Shown here: in pieces, positions 52,511 to 60,802 of the stretch
How the letters are laid out: every line of letters starts with the position of its first letter
How positions within the stretch are numbered: the first letter of the stretch is position 1
DNA from: JADKHR01 sp041917295
GTDB taxonomy: Bacteria > Elusimicrobiota > Elusimicrobia > FEN-1173
NCBI GenBank assembly: GCA_041917295.1
Contig: JAYRXX010000010.1
Location: 62,001-126,000 of the forward strand
DNA length: 64,000 bases
Direction of reading: 5' to 3'
Position numbers and translations under genes: made by a program
Notes under the pieces: model-generated
What the model was told of the DNA's origin: nothing
The model's input: only the letters and a program-made list of their open reading frames with translations
The model's database searches: none

Positions 52511-55500
52511 ATGGACATTATCGGTTTTTGCGTTAAGCGGCCTGTCACCGTCACCATGGGAATGGTGGCGGTCATTTTGTTTGGAACCCTGTCCTGGTTT
52601 CGGATGGACCGGGAATTTATGCCCGCTTTGGAATTTCCCCAACTGGTGGTGCTTACGTCCTACGCCAACGCGTCCAGCCAGGAAGTGGAAAACCTGGTCA
52701 CCAAACCGGTGGAAGAAGCTGCTGGCACAGTCAAAAATGTTCAACGGATCCATTCGGCGTCCCGGGAAGGTATTTCCATTGTGACGGTGGAATTTGTGTG
52801 GGGCACCAACATGGACGTGGCCTCTCTCAACCTGCGCGAAAAGGTGGATTTGGCCAAAGCCAAACTGCCCCGGGACGCAGGGGAACCCCGGGTGGAAAAG
52901 TTCAATCCCTTTGCTCTCCCGGTTATCACGCTCAGTTTGTCGGGGCCCTGGGAAGACCACGAACTGCTGACCTTGGCTCGACGGCCCGTGGGGGAACTGC
53001 TGGAAAAGGCCCGGGGCGTGGCGGCGGTGACCATTACCGGCGGGCGGGAACGGGAAATTCAGGTGGACGTGGACCAGTCGGCCCTGGCGGCCCGCGGGTT
53101 GCCCATTTTGGAAGTGTCCCAGGCCCTCAGCCGGGCCAACATCACTTACCCCGCCGGACAAGTCAAAGACAAAACCTTCGAATATGTGGTACGAGTCATC
53201 GGAGCCTTTGAAAAAGTCAAAGATTTAGAACGGGCCGCGGTGTCCGTGGACCGGGCGCGGTTGTCGACCACCCTCACGCCCCAAGAAATGCGCGACCGCA
53301 AACGCCGCGGGCCCGGCGTGCGAACGGTGGGCCAACCCATTTTGTTGGGCGATGTGGCGCGGGTTCGGGACGATTTTGCGGAAGTGCAAAGTTTTTCCCG
53401 ATACGATGGGCGGCCTACGGTCACCCTGGCCGTTTTGAAACAGGCGGAAGCCAACGTGGTCCGTGTGGCCGATGACGTTAAAAACCGGTTGGACGCCATT
53501 CGGTCCAAACTTCCCAAAGGCGCCCGCTTGGACGTGGTCTATGACCAGTCCACGTTTGTCAAAGACGGGATCCGGGGCATGGCCAACGACTCCCTGATGG
53601 GGGGGCTTTTGGCCTTCCTCATCCTGCTGGCCTTTTTAGGAACGTACAAAGAAGCGGGCACGGTGAGCCTGGCCATTCCCATTTCTTTGCTGGCCACGTT
53701 AACGTTAATGGATTGGAAGGGATTGGGGATCAACACCATCACCCTGGCGGGGTTGGCCATTGGGGTGGGAAACTTGGTGGACGGCGCCATCGTGGTTCAA
53801 GAAAACATTTCCCGCCACAAAGCCATGGGCAAATCCCCCGCGGAAGCGGCGGTCGTCGGAGCCCAGGAAGTGTTCGGCGCGGTGACCAGCTCCAACCTCA
53901 CGACGATCGCGGTCTTTTTTCCGTTGATCTTTGTGACGGGATTGGTGGGCCAAATTTTCGGCGGGCTTTCCTGGGCCGTGATTTTCTCAAACATCACGTC
54001 CCAGGTGGTGGCGTTCACCATCATTCCCATGTTGGCGGCCGCCAGCAAAGGCGAGGGCCGCGTGTTGCCTCAAGCGCGGAAATTGTGGGCCTGGGCGGCC
54101 CCTTGGGGAGAGCGGTACACCCGGGCGCTCACTTTCGCTTTGTCGTTCCCCGTCAAAGTCATGGCCTGGACCGCGGGCGCGTTTTTGCTCAGCATGGGTT
54201 TGCTTTCATTCATGCCCCGGGCCCTTTTCCCAAAAGCCGAAGGGAAAGAAATTTTGCTCCGCATGGATTTGCCTGTGGGGTCGCCGCTGCTTCGCACCAA
54301 CGACGTGTGCCTTTCGGTGGAGCGGGAACTTAAAGACATTCCCGGCATCGAACACATGGCCGTGACCGTGGGGTCCATTCCCCAGGAAGGACTGCAACCG
54401 CTGGGGCCTCACCAGGCGCAAATTGTCCTAGCCTTGTCGGAAGGGAAGCGGCCCAAAGCCAGCGAGATCGTGGCGATGATTCAAAAAAAGTTCAAACACA
54501 TGAAAGCCGCCCGGATTTATGTGTTCCAGCAGGGAGGAACCTTCTCCTTTTTGGGAAGCCATGGGGCCCCCGTGGCCGTGGAAGTGAAAGGGGCCGACTT
54601 GGACCAGCTGGAATCGGTGGCCCGGGACCTGATGGAAAAAATGAAACCGGTGGCGGGCCTGTCGAATCTTCGAACGTCCATCAGCGAGCGGGCGCCGGAA
54701 CTTCAACTGAACGTTCAGCGAGACGCCCTGGCGGACGTCAGTTTGTCCGTGTCCGACCTGGCCGAAACGGCATTGGTGGCGTTGAAAGGAAAAGTGGTGT
54801 CCAAATTCCGGGAAGCCGGGCGGGAAATCGATATTCGACTGCGCCTGCGCAAAGAAGATCGGGAAAGCCCCCTGTCGGTCCAGGAACTGTTGGTGCATTC
54901 GCCCTTGGACGTGACCGTTCCGTTGGGATCGGTGGCGCGGGTGGTGAAAGGCCAGGGTCCCAGCGAAATTTTGCGGTTTGACCAGGAACGGACGATATTG
55001 GTCTCGGCCGACCTCGCCGGCCGATCGGTGGTGGACGTGAACCGGGACATTCAACGGATCTTGGACAGCTATAAAATTATCGAAACCGAAGAGAAAATAA
55101 AAGGTTCTCCCTCTCCTCTTGGGAGAGGGCAGGGTGAGGGACTTAAGTTGCCTCGTTTAGGAAAAGACGTGACCCTCACCCCCACCGGGGAAGCGGCCCG
55201 CATGGCGGAATCGTTCCGCAACCTTAAAATCGTATTGGGATTATCGATCCTGTTTGTGTTCATGATCATGGCGTCCCAATTTGAGAGTTTGTGGGAACCG
55301 TTCTTGATCCTGTTTTCCATCCCGTTCTCGCTGATCGGCATGGCTCCGGCATTGTTGATCATGGGCCACGAAGTGACCGCCATGGCCGGGATGGGGGTGG
55401 TGTTGCTGGCGGGGATCGTGGTCAACAACGGCATCGTTCTAATCGATTTCGTCAACCAAGCCCGGGACGAGGGACTGCCGTTGATGGAAGGTCTTCGGCG

Positions 55501-55756
55501 GGGCTGTTCCACCCGGATTCGGCCCATTTTGATGTCGGCGTTGACCACGGTGTTGGGAATGACGCCCCTGGCCCTGGGAATCGGGGAAGGCGCGGACCTG
55601 CAGGCGCCCCTGGCGGTGGTTGTGGTATCGGGCCTGTTGTTATCGACGGCCCTCACGCTGGTGGTGTTGCCCGCCCTGTTCGTGATCGTGGACCAATACA
55701 TTCTCGACCCCGCCCCGCGCCAAGCCCTCTGGAAACGCTTAAATGCTCTCAAATAA
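52511..55756 (+). CDS. RND efflux permease 1 (AcrB-like)
   Basis: 1081 residues, 12 membrane helices and two large periplasmic loops. NLVDGAIVVQEN in helix 4 keeps the first relay Asp but has Gly in place of the second Asp of AcrB (DD to DG). LDRT-type and ASQFESLWEPFLILFSIP motifs are normal. Starts 17 bases after the adaptor with no clear ribosome site. Between about residues 866 and 878 the sequence KGSPSPLGRGQGEGLKLP is translated from a short palindromic repeat (55109-55140) inserted in frame before helix 10. Confidence 0.93.
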   Translation: MDIIGFCVKRPVTVTMGMVAVILFGTLSWFRMDREFMPALEFPQLVVLTSYANASSQEVENLVTKPVEEAAGTVKNVQRIHSASREGISIVTVEFVWGTNMDVASLNLREKVDLAKAKLPRDAGEPRVEKFNPFALPVITLSLSGPWEDHELLTLARRPVGELLEKARGVAAVTITGGREREIQVDVDQSALAARGLPILEVSQALSRANITYPAGQVKDKTFEYVVRVIGAFEKVKDLERAAVSVDRARLSTTLTPQEMRDRKRRGPGVRTVGQPILLGDVARVRDDFAEVQSFSRYDGRPTVTLAVLKQAEANVVRVADDVKNRLDAIRSKLPKGARLDVVYDQSTFVKDGIRGMANDSLMGGLLAFLILLAFLGTYKEAGTVSLAIPISLLATLTLMDWKGLGINTITLAGLAIGVGNLVDGAIVVQENISRHKAMGKSPAEAAVVGAQEVFGAVTSSNLTTIAVFFPLIFVTGLVGQIFGGLSWAVIFSNITSQVVAFTIIPMLAAASKGEGRVLPQARKLWAWAAPWGERYTRALTFALSFPVKVMAWTAGAFLLSMGLLSFMPRALFPKAEGKEILLRMDLPVGSPLLRTNDVCLSVERELKDIPGIEHMAVTVGSIPQEGLQPLGPHQAQIVLALSEGKRPKASEIVAMIQKKFKHMKAARIYVFQQGGTFSFLGSHGAPVAVEVKGADLDQLESVARDLMEKMKPVAGLSNLRTSISERAPELQLNVQRDALADVSLSVSDLAETALVALKGKVVSKFREAGREIDIRLRLRKEDRESPLSVQELLVHSPLDVTVPLGSVARVVKGQGPSEILRFDQERTILVSADLAGRSVVDVNRDIQRILDSYKIIETEEKIKGSPSPLGRGQGEGLKLPRLGKDVTLTPTGEAARMAESFRNLKIVLGLSILFVFMIMASQFESLWEPFLILFSIPFSLIGMAPALLIMGHEVTAMAGMGVVLLAGIVVNNGIVLIDFVNQARDEGLPLMEGLRRGCSTRIRPILMSALTTVLGMTPLALGIGEGADLQAPLAVVVVSGLLLSTALTLVVLPALFVIVDQYILDPAPRQALWKRLNALK
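55109..55140 (+). repeat. Palindromic repeat inserted in frame in RND permease 1
   Basis: CCCTCTCC (55109-55116) pairs with GGAGAGGG (55122-55129), followed by CAGGGTGAGGG. Same sequence family as 56236-56267; an inverted copy sits at 58344-58423. Confidence 0.85.
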
Positions 55757-55783
55757 TTTAACTCCCCGTCATCCCGGCACGCG

Positions 55784-55953
55784 GTTAGCCCGGAATTCCC
55801 AGTTGGGCGCGAGGACCGAGACGGAAAAGGCGGGCCTTTTTACGAACAAAAAAGTGCAGGCCGTAGCGGGGACTACGGGCAAACTTTTTTGTGAAGAAAA
55901 AAGGCCCGAATTTTCCGTCGAATCCCGCGATCCAACTGGGAATTTCGGGTTAG
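55784..55953. repeat. Long imperfect inverted repeat
   Basis: The left arm 55784-55865 and right arm 55873-55953 are complementary over about 80 bases with scattered mismatches; blocks such as AATTCCCAGTTGG, GACGGAAAA, CGGGCCTTTTT and ACAAAAAAGT match exactly in inverted form. The 7-base centre would be the loop. No gene lies within. It looks like a non-autonomous palindromic element or a transcribed hairpin between the two permeases. Confidence 0.8.
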
Positions 55954-55978
55954 TCAATCATTTATTTGAAAGCGAACT

Positions 55979-56188
55979 TTACGTATGCTTTCTGTAATCT
56001 TCCGGGGCCTTCACCAGTTTTCCCGAGCGCGCTTGACTCAATCCCCTCCGAACAGAACGCAAAGCCTTTTTGTTGCCATACAACCACTCTTCGGGGCGCG
56101 AGACGATTTTTTCGGTCACCCTGTGTTTGGAATAGGGTTTGGTTTCATCATTATCCCGAAAATGAGTATCTCGAATCGATGGGGCCAT
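55979..56188 (-). CDS. Small orphan antitoxin-like protein
   Basis: 69 residues on the strand opposite the efflux genes. AGGAGG lies seven bases before ATG 56188, an excellent ribosome site. The C-terminal EEWLYGNKKALRSVRRGLSQARSGKLV resembles the tail of short type II antitoxins (N-x-K-A-L-x-S-V-x-x-G-L-x-x-A-x-x-G-K). No toxin gene adjoins: upstream are palindromic repeats, downstream a long inverted repeat. Likely a leftover of a toxin-antitoxin pair. Confidence 0.5.
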   Translation of the reverse strand: MAPSIRDTHFRDNDETKPYSKHRVTEKIVSRPEEWLYGNKKALRSVRRGLSQARSGKLVKAPEDYRKHT

Positions 56189-56235
56189 GCAAGGACCTCC
56201 TGTCTCATGTGGCGCCTGTTTATGAGAAATTTTTA

Positions 56236-56337
56236 CCCTCTCCCCTTGGGAGAGGGTAGGGTGAGGGACGTGGCTATCATCAGAAAAACTTTACCCCTCA
56301 CCTGTCCCTTCGGGACATCCTCTCCCAAGAGGAGAGG
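56236..56337. repeat. Inverted pair of the G-rich palindromic repeat
   Basis: 56236-56267 is the plus-orientation unit (CCCTCTCC...GGAGAGGG then TAGGGTGAGGG); 56294-56337 is a second in the opposite orientation (CCCCTCACC... then CTCCCAAGAGGAGAGG) with an extra GTCCCTTCGGGAC hairpin. Confidence 0.85.
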
Positions 56338-56541
56338 AACGCCCTACTATGTCCCCGTTGGGGACCAAAGGACGCTAAGGAGCCTACCCAAAATTATATA
56401 CACATTTAGCCGGAGGCTCCTAAGGACAAACCTCTTACACTTGTATTTTATTTTACACCATGTGGGAAAATATTCAAGTGGGATTTCCCACTTTTTGTTT
56501 GATTCTCGCCTCACTCTATTTTCTTCCTCTCCCGCGCCCCT
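56338..56541. promoter_or_regulatory. Leader of the second RND permease
   Basis: About 200 bases without a gene. GTCCCCGTTGGGGAC (56350-56364) is a palindrome, and AAGTGGGA (56476-56483) with TCCCACTT (56486-56493) followed by TTT looks like a weak terminator or attenuator just before the permease. No ribosome site precedes ATG 56542. Confidence 0.4.
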
Positions 56542-59500
56542 ATGAACCCCACCCAGCTGGCCCATTTGACGTTGTTGGGGCTTTTGATTTTGTTGGTGGC
56601 TCGACGACTGCCGATGTTCGCCATGACGCGGCCGGTGACCTTGGGGGTTATTTTGTCGGCCCTGGGAATTTTTGGCGCGGCCGCCCTTCTGCAACTGCCC
56701 GTGGAACTGATGCCCAACGTGGCCTATGGCAACGTGACGGTGTTCATCGACGTGCGGGGCGGCATGCCCCCGCCGGAAGTGGAACGGCTGGTCACAAAAC
56801 CCGTGGAAGAAGCCATGGGGTCGGTCTCTCACCTGCGCAACCTGTTTTCGTCGTCCAAAAAAGACCGGTCCGTGGTCACCCTGGAATTTGAGCCGGGCAC
56901 CAACATGGACCTGGCGGCCCTGGAAGTGCGGGAAAAGTTTTTGCGCGTCAAACATCGCCTGCCGTCGGAAATAGAAAAGCCCATCATCGCCCGGTACGAA
57001 GAAAGCGACGCCCCGGTCTTGATCGCGGCGCTCACGTCAGACCGTCAAACCCCCGAAGAACTGAGACGGTTGGTGGACGCCGATTTAAAAGACCGTCTCC
57101 TGCGGGTGGACGGCGTGGCCAACGTGGAAGTGGGCGGCGGGCGGGAACGCAAAATTGTGGTGGACGTGGACCGGGCCAAACTGGCCGCGGTGGGGTTGCC
57201 CATTAAACGGGCCGTGGGGATTTTGGAACAAAACAACCTCAATTTGCGCGCGGGGCAAGTGGCCGACAATCCCACCCTGGTGATGGGCGTGCGCGCGGTG
57301 GGGGCGTTTCGCACGTTGGAAGATATTCGAAACATGACGCTCACCGTGGACAAAAACGGCGGGCGGGTGCGGTTAAAAGACATTGCCAACGTGCAGGATT
57401 CGTTTTTAGAAAACGAAAGTTTTTCCCGGTTGGACGCCAAATCCGCCGTCACCGTTTACGTCCAAAAAGAAAGCATGGCCAACACGGTTCGCGTGGCCGG
57501 CCAGGTGGGAGAGGTTTTGGAACTGTTCCGGACCCGCCTGCCCAAAGACGTGGAGTTGGTGGTTATCACCGACCAGCGGCGGGCCATTTTGTCGTCGGTG
57601 GAAGCGGTGCGGATCACGCTCATCTACGGGGTGGCGTTGGTGGTGTTGGTTCTTCCGTTGTTTTTATCGAAAACGGCCGGGAGCAAAGGGCTGGCGTGGC
57701 TCTTTTTGACGTTGCTGACGGTGACGATGGTGGGCAGTTGGGCGTTTCGGTTGCCCCTGGCCGGGACAGAACTGTTGGCCGCGGGCGTGGGGCTGTTGAT
57801 GTTGGTTTTGTCTTTGTTCCGACCGGACCTTCGCTCCGCGGCGGTGGTGGCTCTTTCCATACCGGTGTCGGTATGCGTCACCCTGGCGCTCATGTACGTG
57901 GAAGGGATCACCATCAACGTGATGTCGTTGTCGGGCATCGTGTTGGGCATCGGCCTGTTGGTGGACAACGCCGTGGTGGTCATGGAAAATTACGACCGGT
58001 TGATGACCGAAACCCCGAACGGCAACCGCAAGGAAATCATGGCCCAAGCCGCCCGGGAAATGGAGGGCCCCATGGTGGGGGGAACCTTGACGACCGTCGT
58101 CGTGTTTCTGCCGTTCTCGCTGTTGGCGAAACAAACCCAGCTCCTGTTCGCGGGAATTTCGTTCACGGTCACGGCCTCTTTGTTTGCGTCGCTGTTTGTG
58201 GCGTTGACCTTGGTCCCGGCCCTGGGGGCGCTCATTGACCCCCACCATTTTAAAGAAACCCAACTGGACGAGTGGATGAAGACCGCCTGGGGACGATGTA
58301 AATCCATGGTCCCCACGGGGCTCTTAAAAATTCAAAAACTTCTCCCTCACCCTGCCCTCGCATCAGCGGCCCTGCCGCCCCCGGTGCCGGGAGCTCTGCG
58401 ACCGGCCTCCCAAGAGGAGAGGGAAAACCTTAGTATTCCTTCCCCTTTTGGGGGAAAGTTGCTATTTCCCGCTCTATCCCTTCTATCCATCGTCGCCTTT
58501 TCAATCCTGATCGGAACCACCCAAAAAAGTTGGCTGGGCGCTCTGTCCGGCGCGAACGCGGGTCTTGCCGTCGCGGCGGTGGCCCTGGGGGTCTGGAAAT
58601 TGCGTCGATACGCCGACCATCTTACCCAAGCCTTTCATCATCCCAAATGGCTGTTGGGAGCGGCGGGAATCGTGTTTCTGGCGGCGATCGCCACGTTTAT
58701 TAAGGTTCTTCCCAAAGACCTCATGGCGTCCTCGGAACAAAACGAATTCGTGGTGTTCGTGGAACTGGACACCGGGGTTCGGTTGGACATCTCCAACGAC
58801 ATCGTTCAGGAAGTGGAACGAACGGTTCGAGACCATCCCAAAATAAAACACACGGTCAAAAACGTTTCCAGCAAAGTGGAGGGGTGGTCGTCCAAGGTGT
58901 ACGTGACGCTCAAAGAACGGACCGAACGACGGGAAACCACCCAAGACGTCATCGACACATTGCGGCCCGACGTGGACAAAGTTTTGGAGAAATACGAGAA
59001 AGAATACAAGGCCTTCTGCTACTTTTCGGAACCCCGGTCCGGCAAAGAAATTTTCGTGGAACTGTTCGGCCGCGACTACGACACCATGGCCAAGGTGGCT
59101 TTGGAGGTGGCGGGTCGGATGGGGAAACTGCCGGGCCTGTCGGACGTCAAAATCCGCTACCGCCCCGGACGGCCGCAGATATCGGTGATTGTGGACCCGG
59201 TCCGAGCCGCTCAGTTTGGATTGGACACCCAGGAAATTTCCGAATCGCTCCACGCCCAAATGCGGGGACTGCGGGCCACCACGTTCTATGAAAAATCCGA
59301 AGAAGTGGAAACCGTGGTCCGGCTGGAACCGTCCCAGCGGGAAACCTTGGACCAAATGAAAAACCTGCTTTTGTCGTTGCCCACGGGCGAACAGGTCCCG
59401 TTGGCCAACGTGGCCCAAATTGAGGGAGACCTGTCCCCCAGCGAAATTTGGCACCGCAACCGGGCGCGGATGATTCAGGTGTCCGCCAACCTGGGCAACA

Positions 59501-60135
59501 CCTCGTTGGAATCCGCGGCGAACGCGGTCAAAGAGGCGTTGAAACAGGTGTCTTTTCCGCCGGAATATTACGCCGATATTGGAGGCCAATACGAAGATTT
59601 AGTTCAAGCGGACAAGGATTTCTGGAAAGCCATGGCGTTGACTCTCTTTTTGGTGTTTTTGGTGATGGCCTGCCAGTTCGAGTCGTACAGCCAGCCTTTC
59701 GTGATCATGGCCACGGTCCCGTTATCGTTGATTGGAGCCGTGGCGGCGTTGGGGGTCTTCGGCGCCACGGTGACTTTGGGCGTGTCGGTGGGCCTGCTGA
59801 TGTTGGGGGGCATTGAGGTGAACAAAGGGATCATGTTGATCGACCGAATCCATTTGATCCAAGCGGCGAACCCGGAAGGGGGTCTTGCCGGCGCGATCGT
59901 GACCGCGGCGCGCACGCGCATCCGCCCCATTTTCATGACCACCGCCACCACGGTCTTGGGCCTGATCCCCATGGCCCTGGACCGGTCCGAAAGCGCGTCG
60001 TTGTGGTCGCCTTTGGCCATCACCGTCGTGGGCGGCCTCATCAGTTCGACCGTCCTCACCCTCTTCGTCGTGCCGGTCCTCTACAACAGTATTTATAAGT
60101 ATTATTTTAAATTTGACAAGCGTTCTGGGATATAA
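56542..60135 (+). CDS. RND efflux permease 2, enlarged
   Basis: 1197 residues, about 150 more than AcrB. Normal RND parts include TRPVTLGVILSALG, LPVELMPNV, PGTNMDLAALEVREK, GLLVDNAVVVMEN (relay Asp kept) and MACQFESYSQPFVIMATVPLS. Additions: an extra N-terminal hydrophobic stretch (3-22), one or two extra helices near 377-430, and a segment near 599-640 translated from an inverted palindromic repeat. If translation begins at ATG 56614 the first addition disappears. It probably shares TolC-like and adaptor partners with permease 1, as MdtB and MdtC do. Confidence 0.87.
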   Translation: MNPTQLAHLTLLGLLILLVARRLPMFAMTRPVTLGVILSALGIFGAAALLQLPVELMPNVAYGNVTVFIDVRGGMPPPEVERLVTKPVEEAMGSVSHLRNLFSSSKKDRSVVTLEFEPGTNMDLAALEVREKFLRVKHRLPSEIEKPIIARYEESDAPVLIAALTSDRQTPEELRRLVDADLKDRLLRVDGVANVEVGGGRERKIVVDVDRAKLAAVGLPIKRAVGILEQNNLNLRAGQVADNPTLVMGVRAVGAFRTLEDIRNMTLTVDKNGGRVRLKDIANVQDSFLENESFSRLDAKSAVTVYVQKESMANTVRVAGQVGEVLELFRTRLPKDVELVVITDQRRAILSSVEAVRITLIYGVALVVLVLPLFLSKTAGSKGLAWLFLTLLTVTMVGSWAFRLPLAGTELLAAGVGLLMLVLSLFRPDLRSAAVVALSIPVSVCVTLALMYVEGITINVMSLSGIVLGIGLLVDNAVVVMENYDRLMTETPNGNRKEIMAQAAREMEGPMVGGTLTTVVVFLPFSLLAKQTQLLFAGISFTVTASLFASLFVALTLVPALGALIDPHHFKETQLDEWMKTAWGRCKSMVPTGLLKIQKLLPHPALASAALPPPVPGALRPASQEERENLSIPSPFGGKLLFPALSLLSIVAFSILIGTTQKSWLGALSGANAGLAVAAVALGVWKLRRYADHLTQAFHHPKWLLGAAGIVFLAAIATFIKVLPKDLMASSEQNEFVVFVELDTGVRLDISNDIVQEVERTVRDHPKIKHTVKNVSSKVEGWSSKVYVTLKERTERRETTQDVIDTLRPDVDKVLEKYEKEYKAFCYFSEPRSGKEIFVELFGRDYDTMAKVALEVAGRMGKLPGLSDVKIRYRPGRPQISVIVDPVRAAQFGLDTQEISESLHAQMRGLRATTFYEKSEEVETVVRLEPSQRETLDQMKNLLLSLPTGEQVPLANVAQIEGDLSPSEIWHRNRARMIQVSANLGNTSLESAANAVKEALKQVSFPPEYYADIGGQYEDLVQADKDFWKAMALTLFLVFLVMACQFESYSQPFVIMATVPLSLIGAVAALGVFGATVTLGVSVGLLMLGGIEVNKGIMLIDRIHLIQAANPEGGLAGAIVTAARTRIRPIFMTTATTVLGLIPMALDRSESASLWSPLAITVVGGLISSTVLTLFVVPVLYNSIYKYYFKFDKRSGI
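58344..58423 (-). repeat. Inverted palindromic repeat translated in frame in RND permease 2
   Basis: The first 15 bases are the exact complement of 55126-55140, and the last 17 or so match the palindrome of 55109 in inverted form; a central stretch of about 50 bases differs. Confidence 0.8.
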
Positions 60136-60136
60136 T
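60131..60136 (+). promoter_or_regulatory. Candidate -10 box for the ORF6N gene
   Basis: TATAAT at 60131-60136, over the stop codon of the permease gene and 52 bases before ATG 60189. No good -35 at 16-18 bases. Confidence 0.35.
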
Positions 60137-60188
60137 AGGATCCCTTTCGAAACAAATAAACCCAAAAAACGACGTCGGACTATAGCCA

Positions 60189-60722
60189 ATGAAACCCATC
60201 GTGCCCAAAAAAGCTGTTTTTTCCATGATCTACATGATTCGGGGGCAGCGAGTGATGATGGACCGAGACTTGGCAGAACTTTATGGTGTTTCCACAGGAA
60301 CCTTAAACCAGGCTGTAAAACGGAACAGTCGTCGATTCCCTTCTGACTTCATGTTTCAATTAACCCGGAGCGAAATGAATAATTGGATATCACAAATCGT
60401 TATATCCAAACCAGGCTTAAAAAAAGGCATTCGAAAGAGACCGTTTGCTTTCACGGAACATGGCGTAGCCATGTTATCAAGCGTTCTGAACAGCTCGAGA
60501 GCCGTGGAAGTCAATATCGCGATAATCCGAACATTTGTCGAGTTACGTCGAATGATCGCGGATCATGAAGACCTGGCGAAAATGGTCGCAGAACATGAAA
60601 AATGTTTGAAAGGCCTGACAGGCGATGTTCGAAAAATCATCAACCTAATCCAACCGCTTGTGGATGGCCCCACTAAGAAATTAAACAAAATCGGGTTTGA
60701 TCCTGGAGAGAGCGCGTTGTGA
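60189..60722 (+). CDS. ORF6N-domain protein
   Basis: 177 residues. MIRGQRVMMDRDLAELYGVSTGTLNQAVKRNSRRFPSDFMFQLT and KRPFAFTEHGVAMLSSVLNSSRAVEVNIAIIRTFVELR match the ORF6N family, DNA-binding-type domains found in phage and bacterial accessory genes. C-terminal part is a helical tail (HEDLAKMVAEHEKCLKGL). Such genes are often acquired horizontally. It lies between the efflux operon and the giant repeat gene. Confidence 0.88.
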   Translation: MKPIVPKKAVFSMIYMIRGQRVMMDRDLAELYGVSTGTLNQAVKRNSRRFPSDFMFQLTRSEMNNWISQIVISKPGLKKGIRKRPFAFTEHGVAMLSSVLNSSRAVEVNIAIIRTFVELRRMIADHEDLAKMVAEHEKCLKGLTGDVRKIINLIQPLVDGPTKKLNKIGFDPGESAL

Positions 60723-60802
60723 GAAATAGGGACTAAATTTGTTTACAATAAATTTACAACTTCTTAAGGGAATCTTAATACGAAAATGAAAGAATCGGCG
60801 TT

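Noticed and set aside
60114..60136. TTGACA plus TATAAT as a promoter for the ORF6N gene
   Set aside because: The spacer is only 12 bases, too short for a sigma-70 promoter, so only the -10 box is listed.
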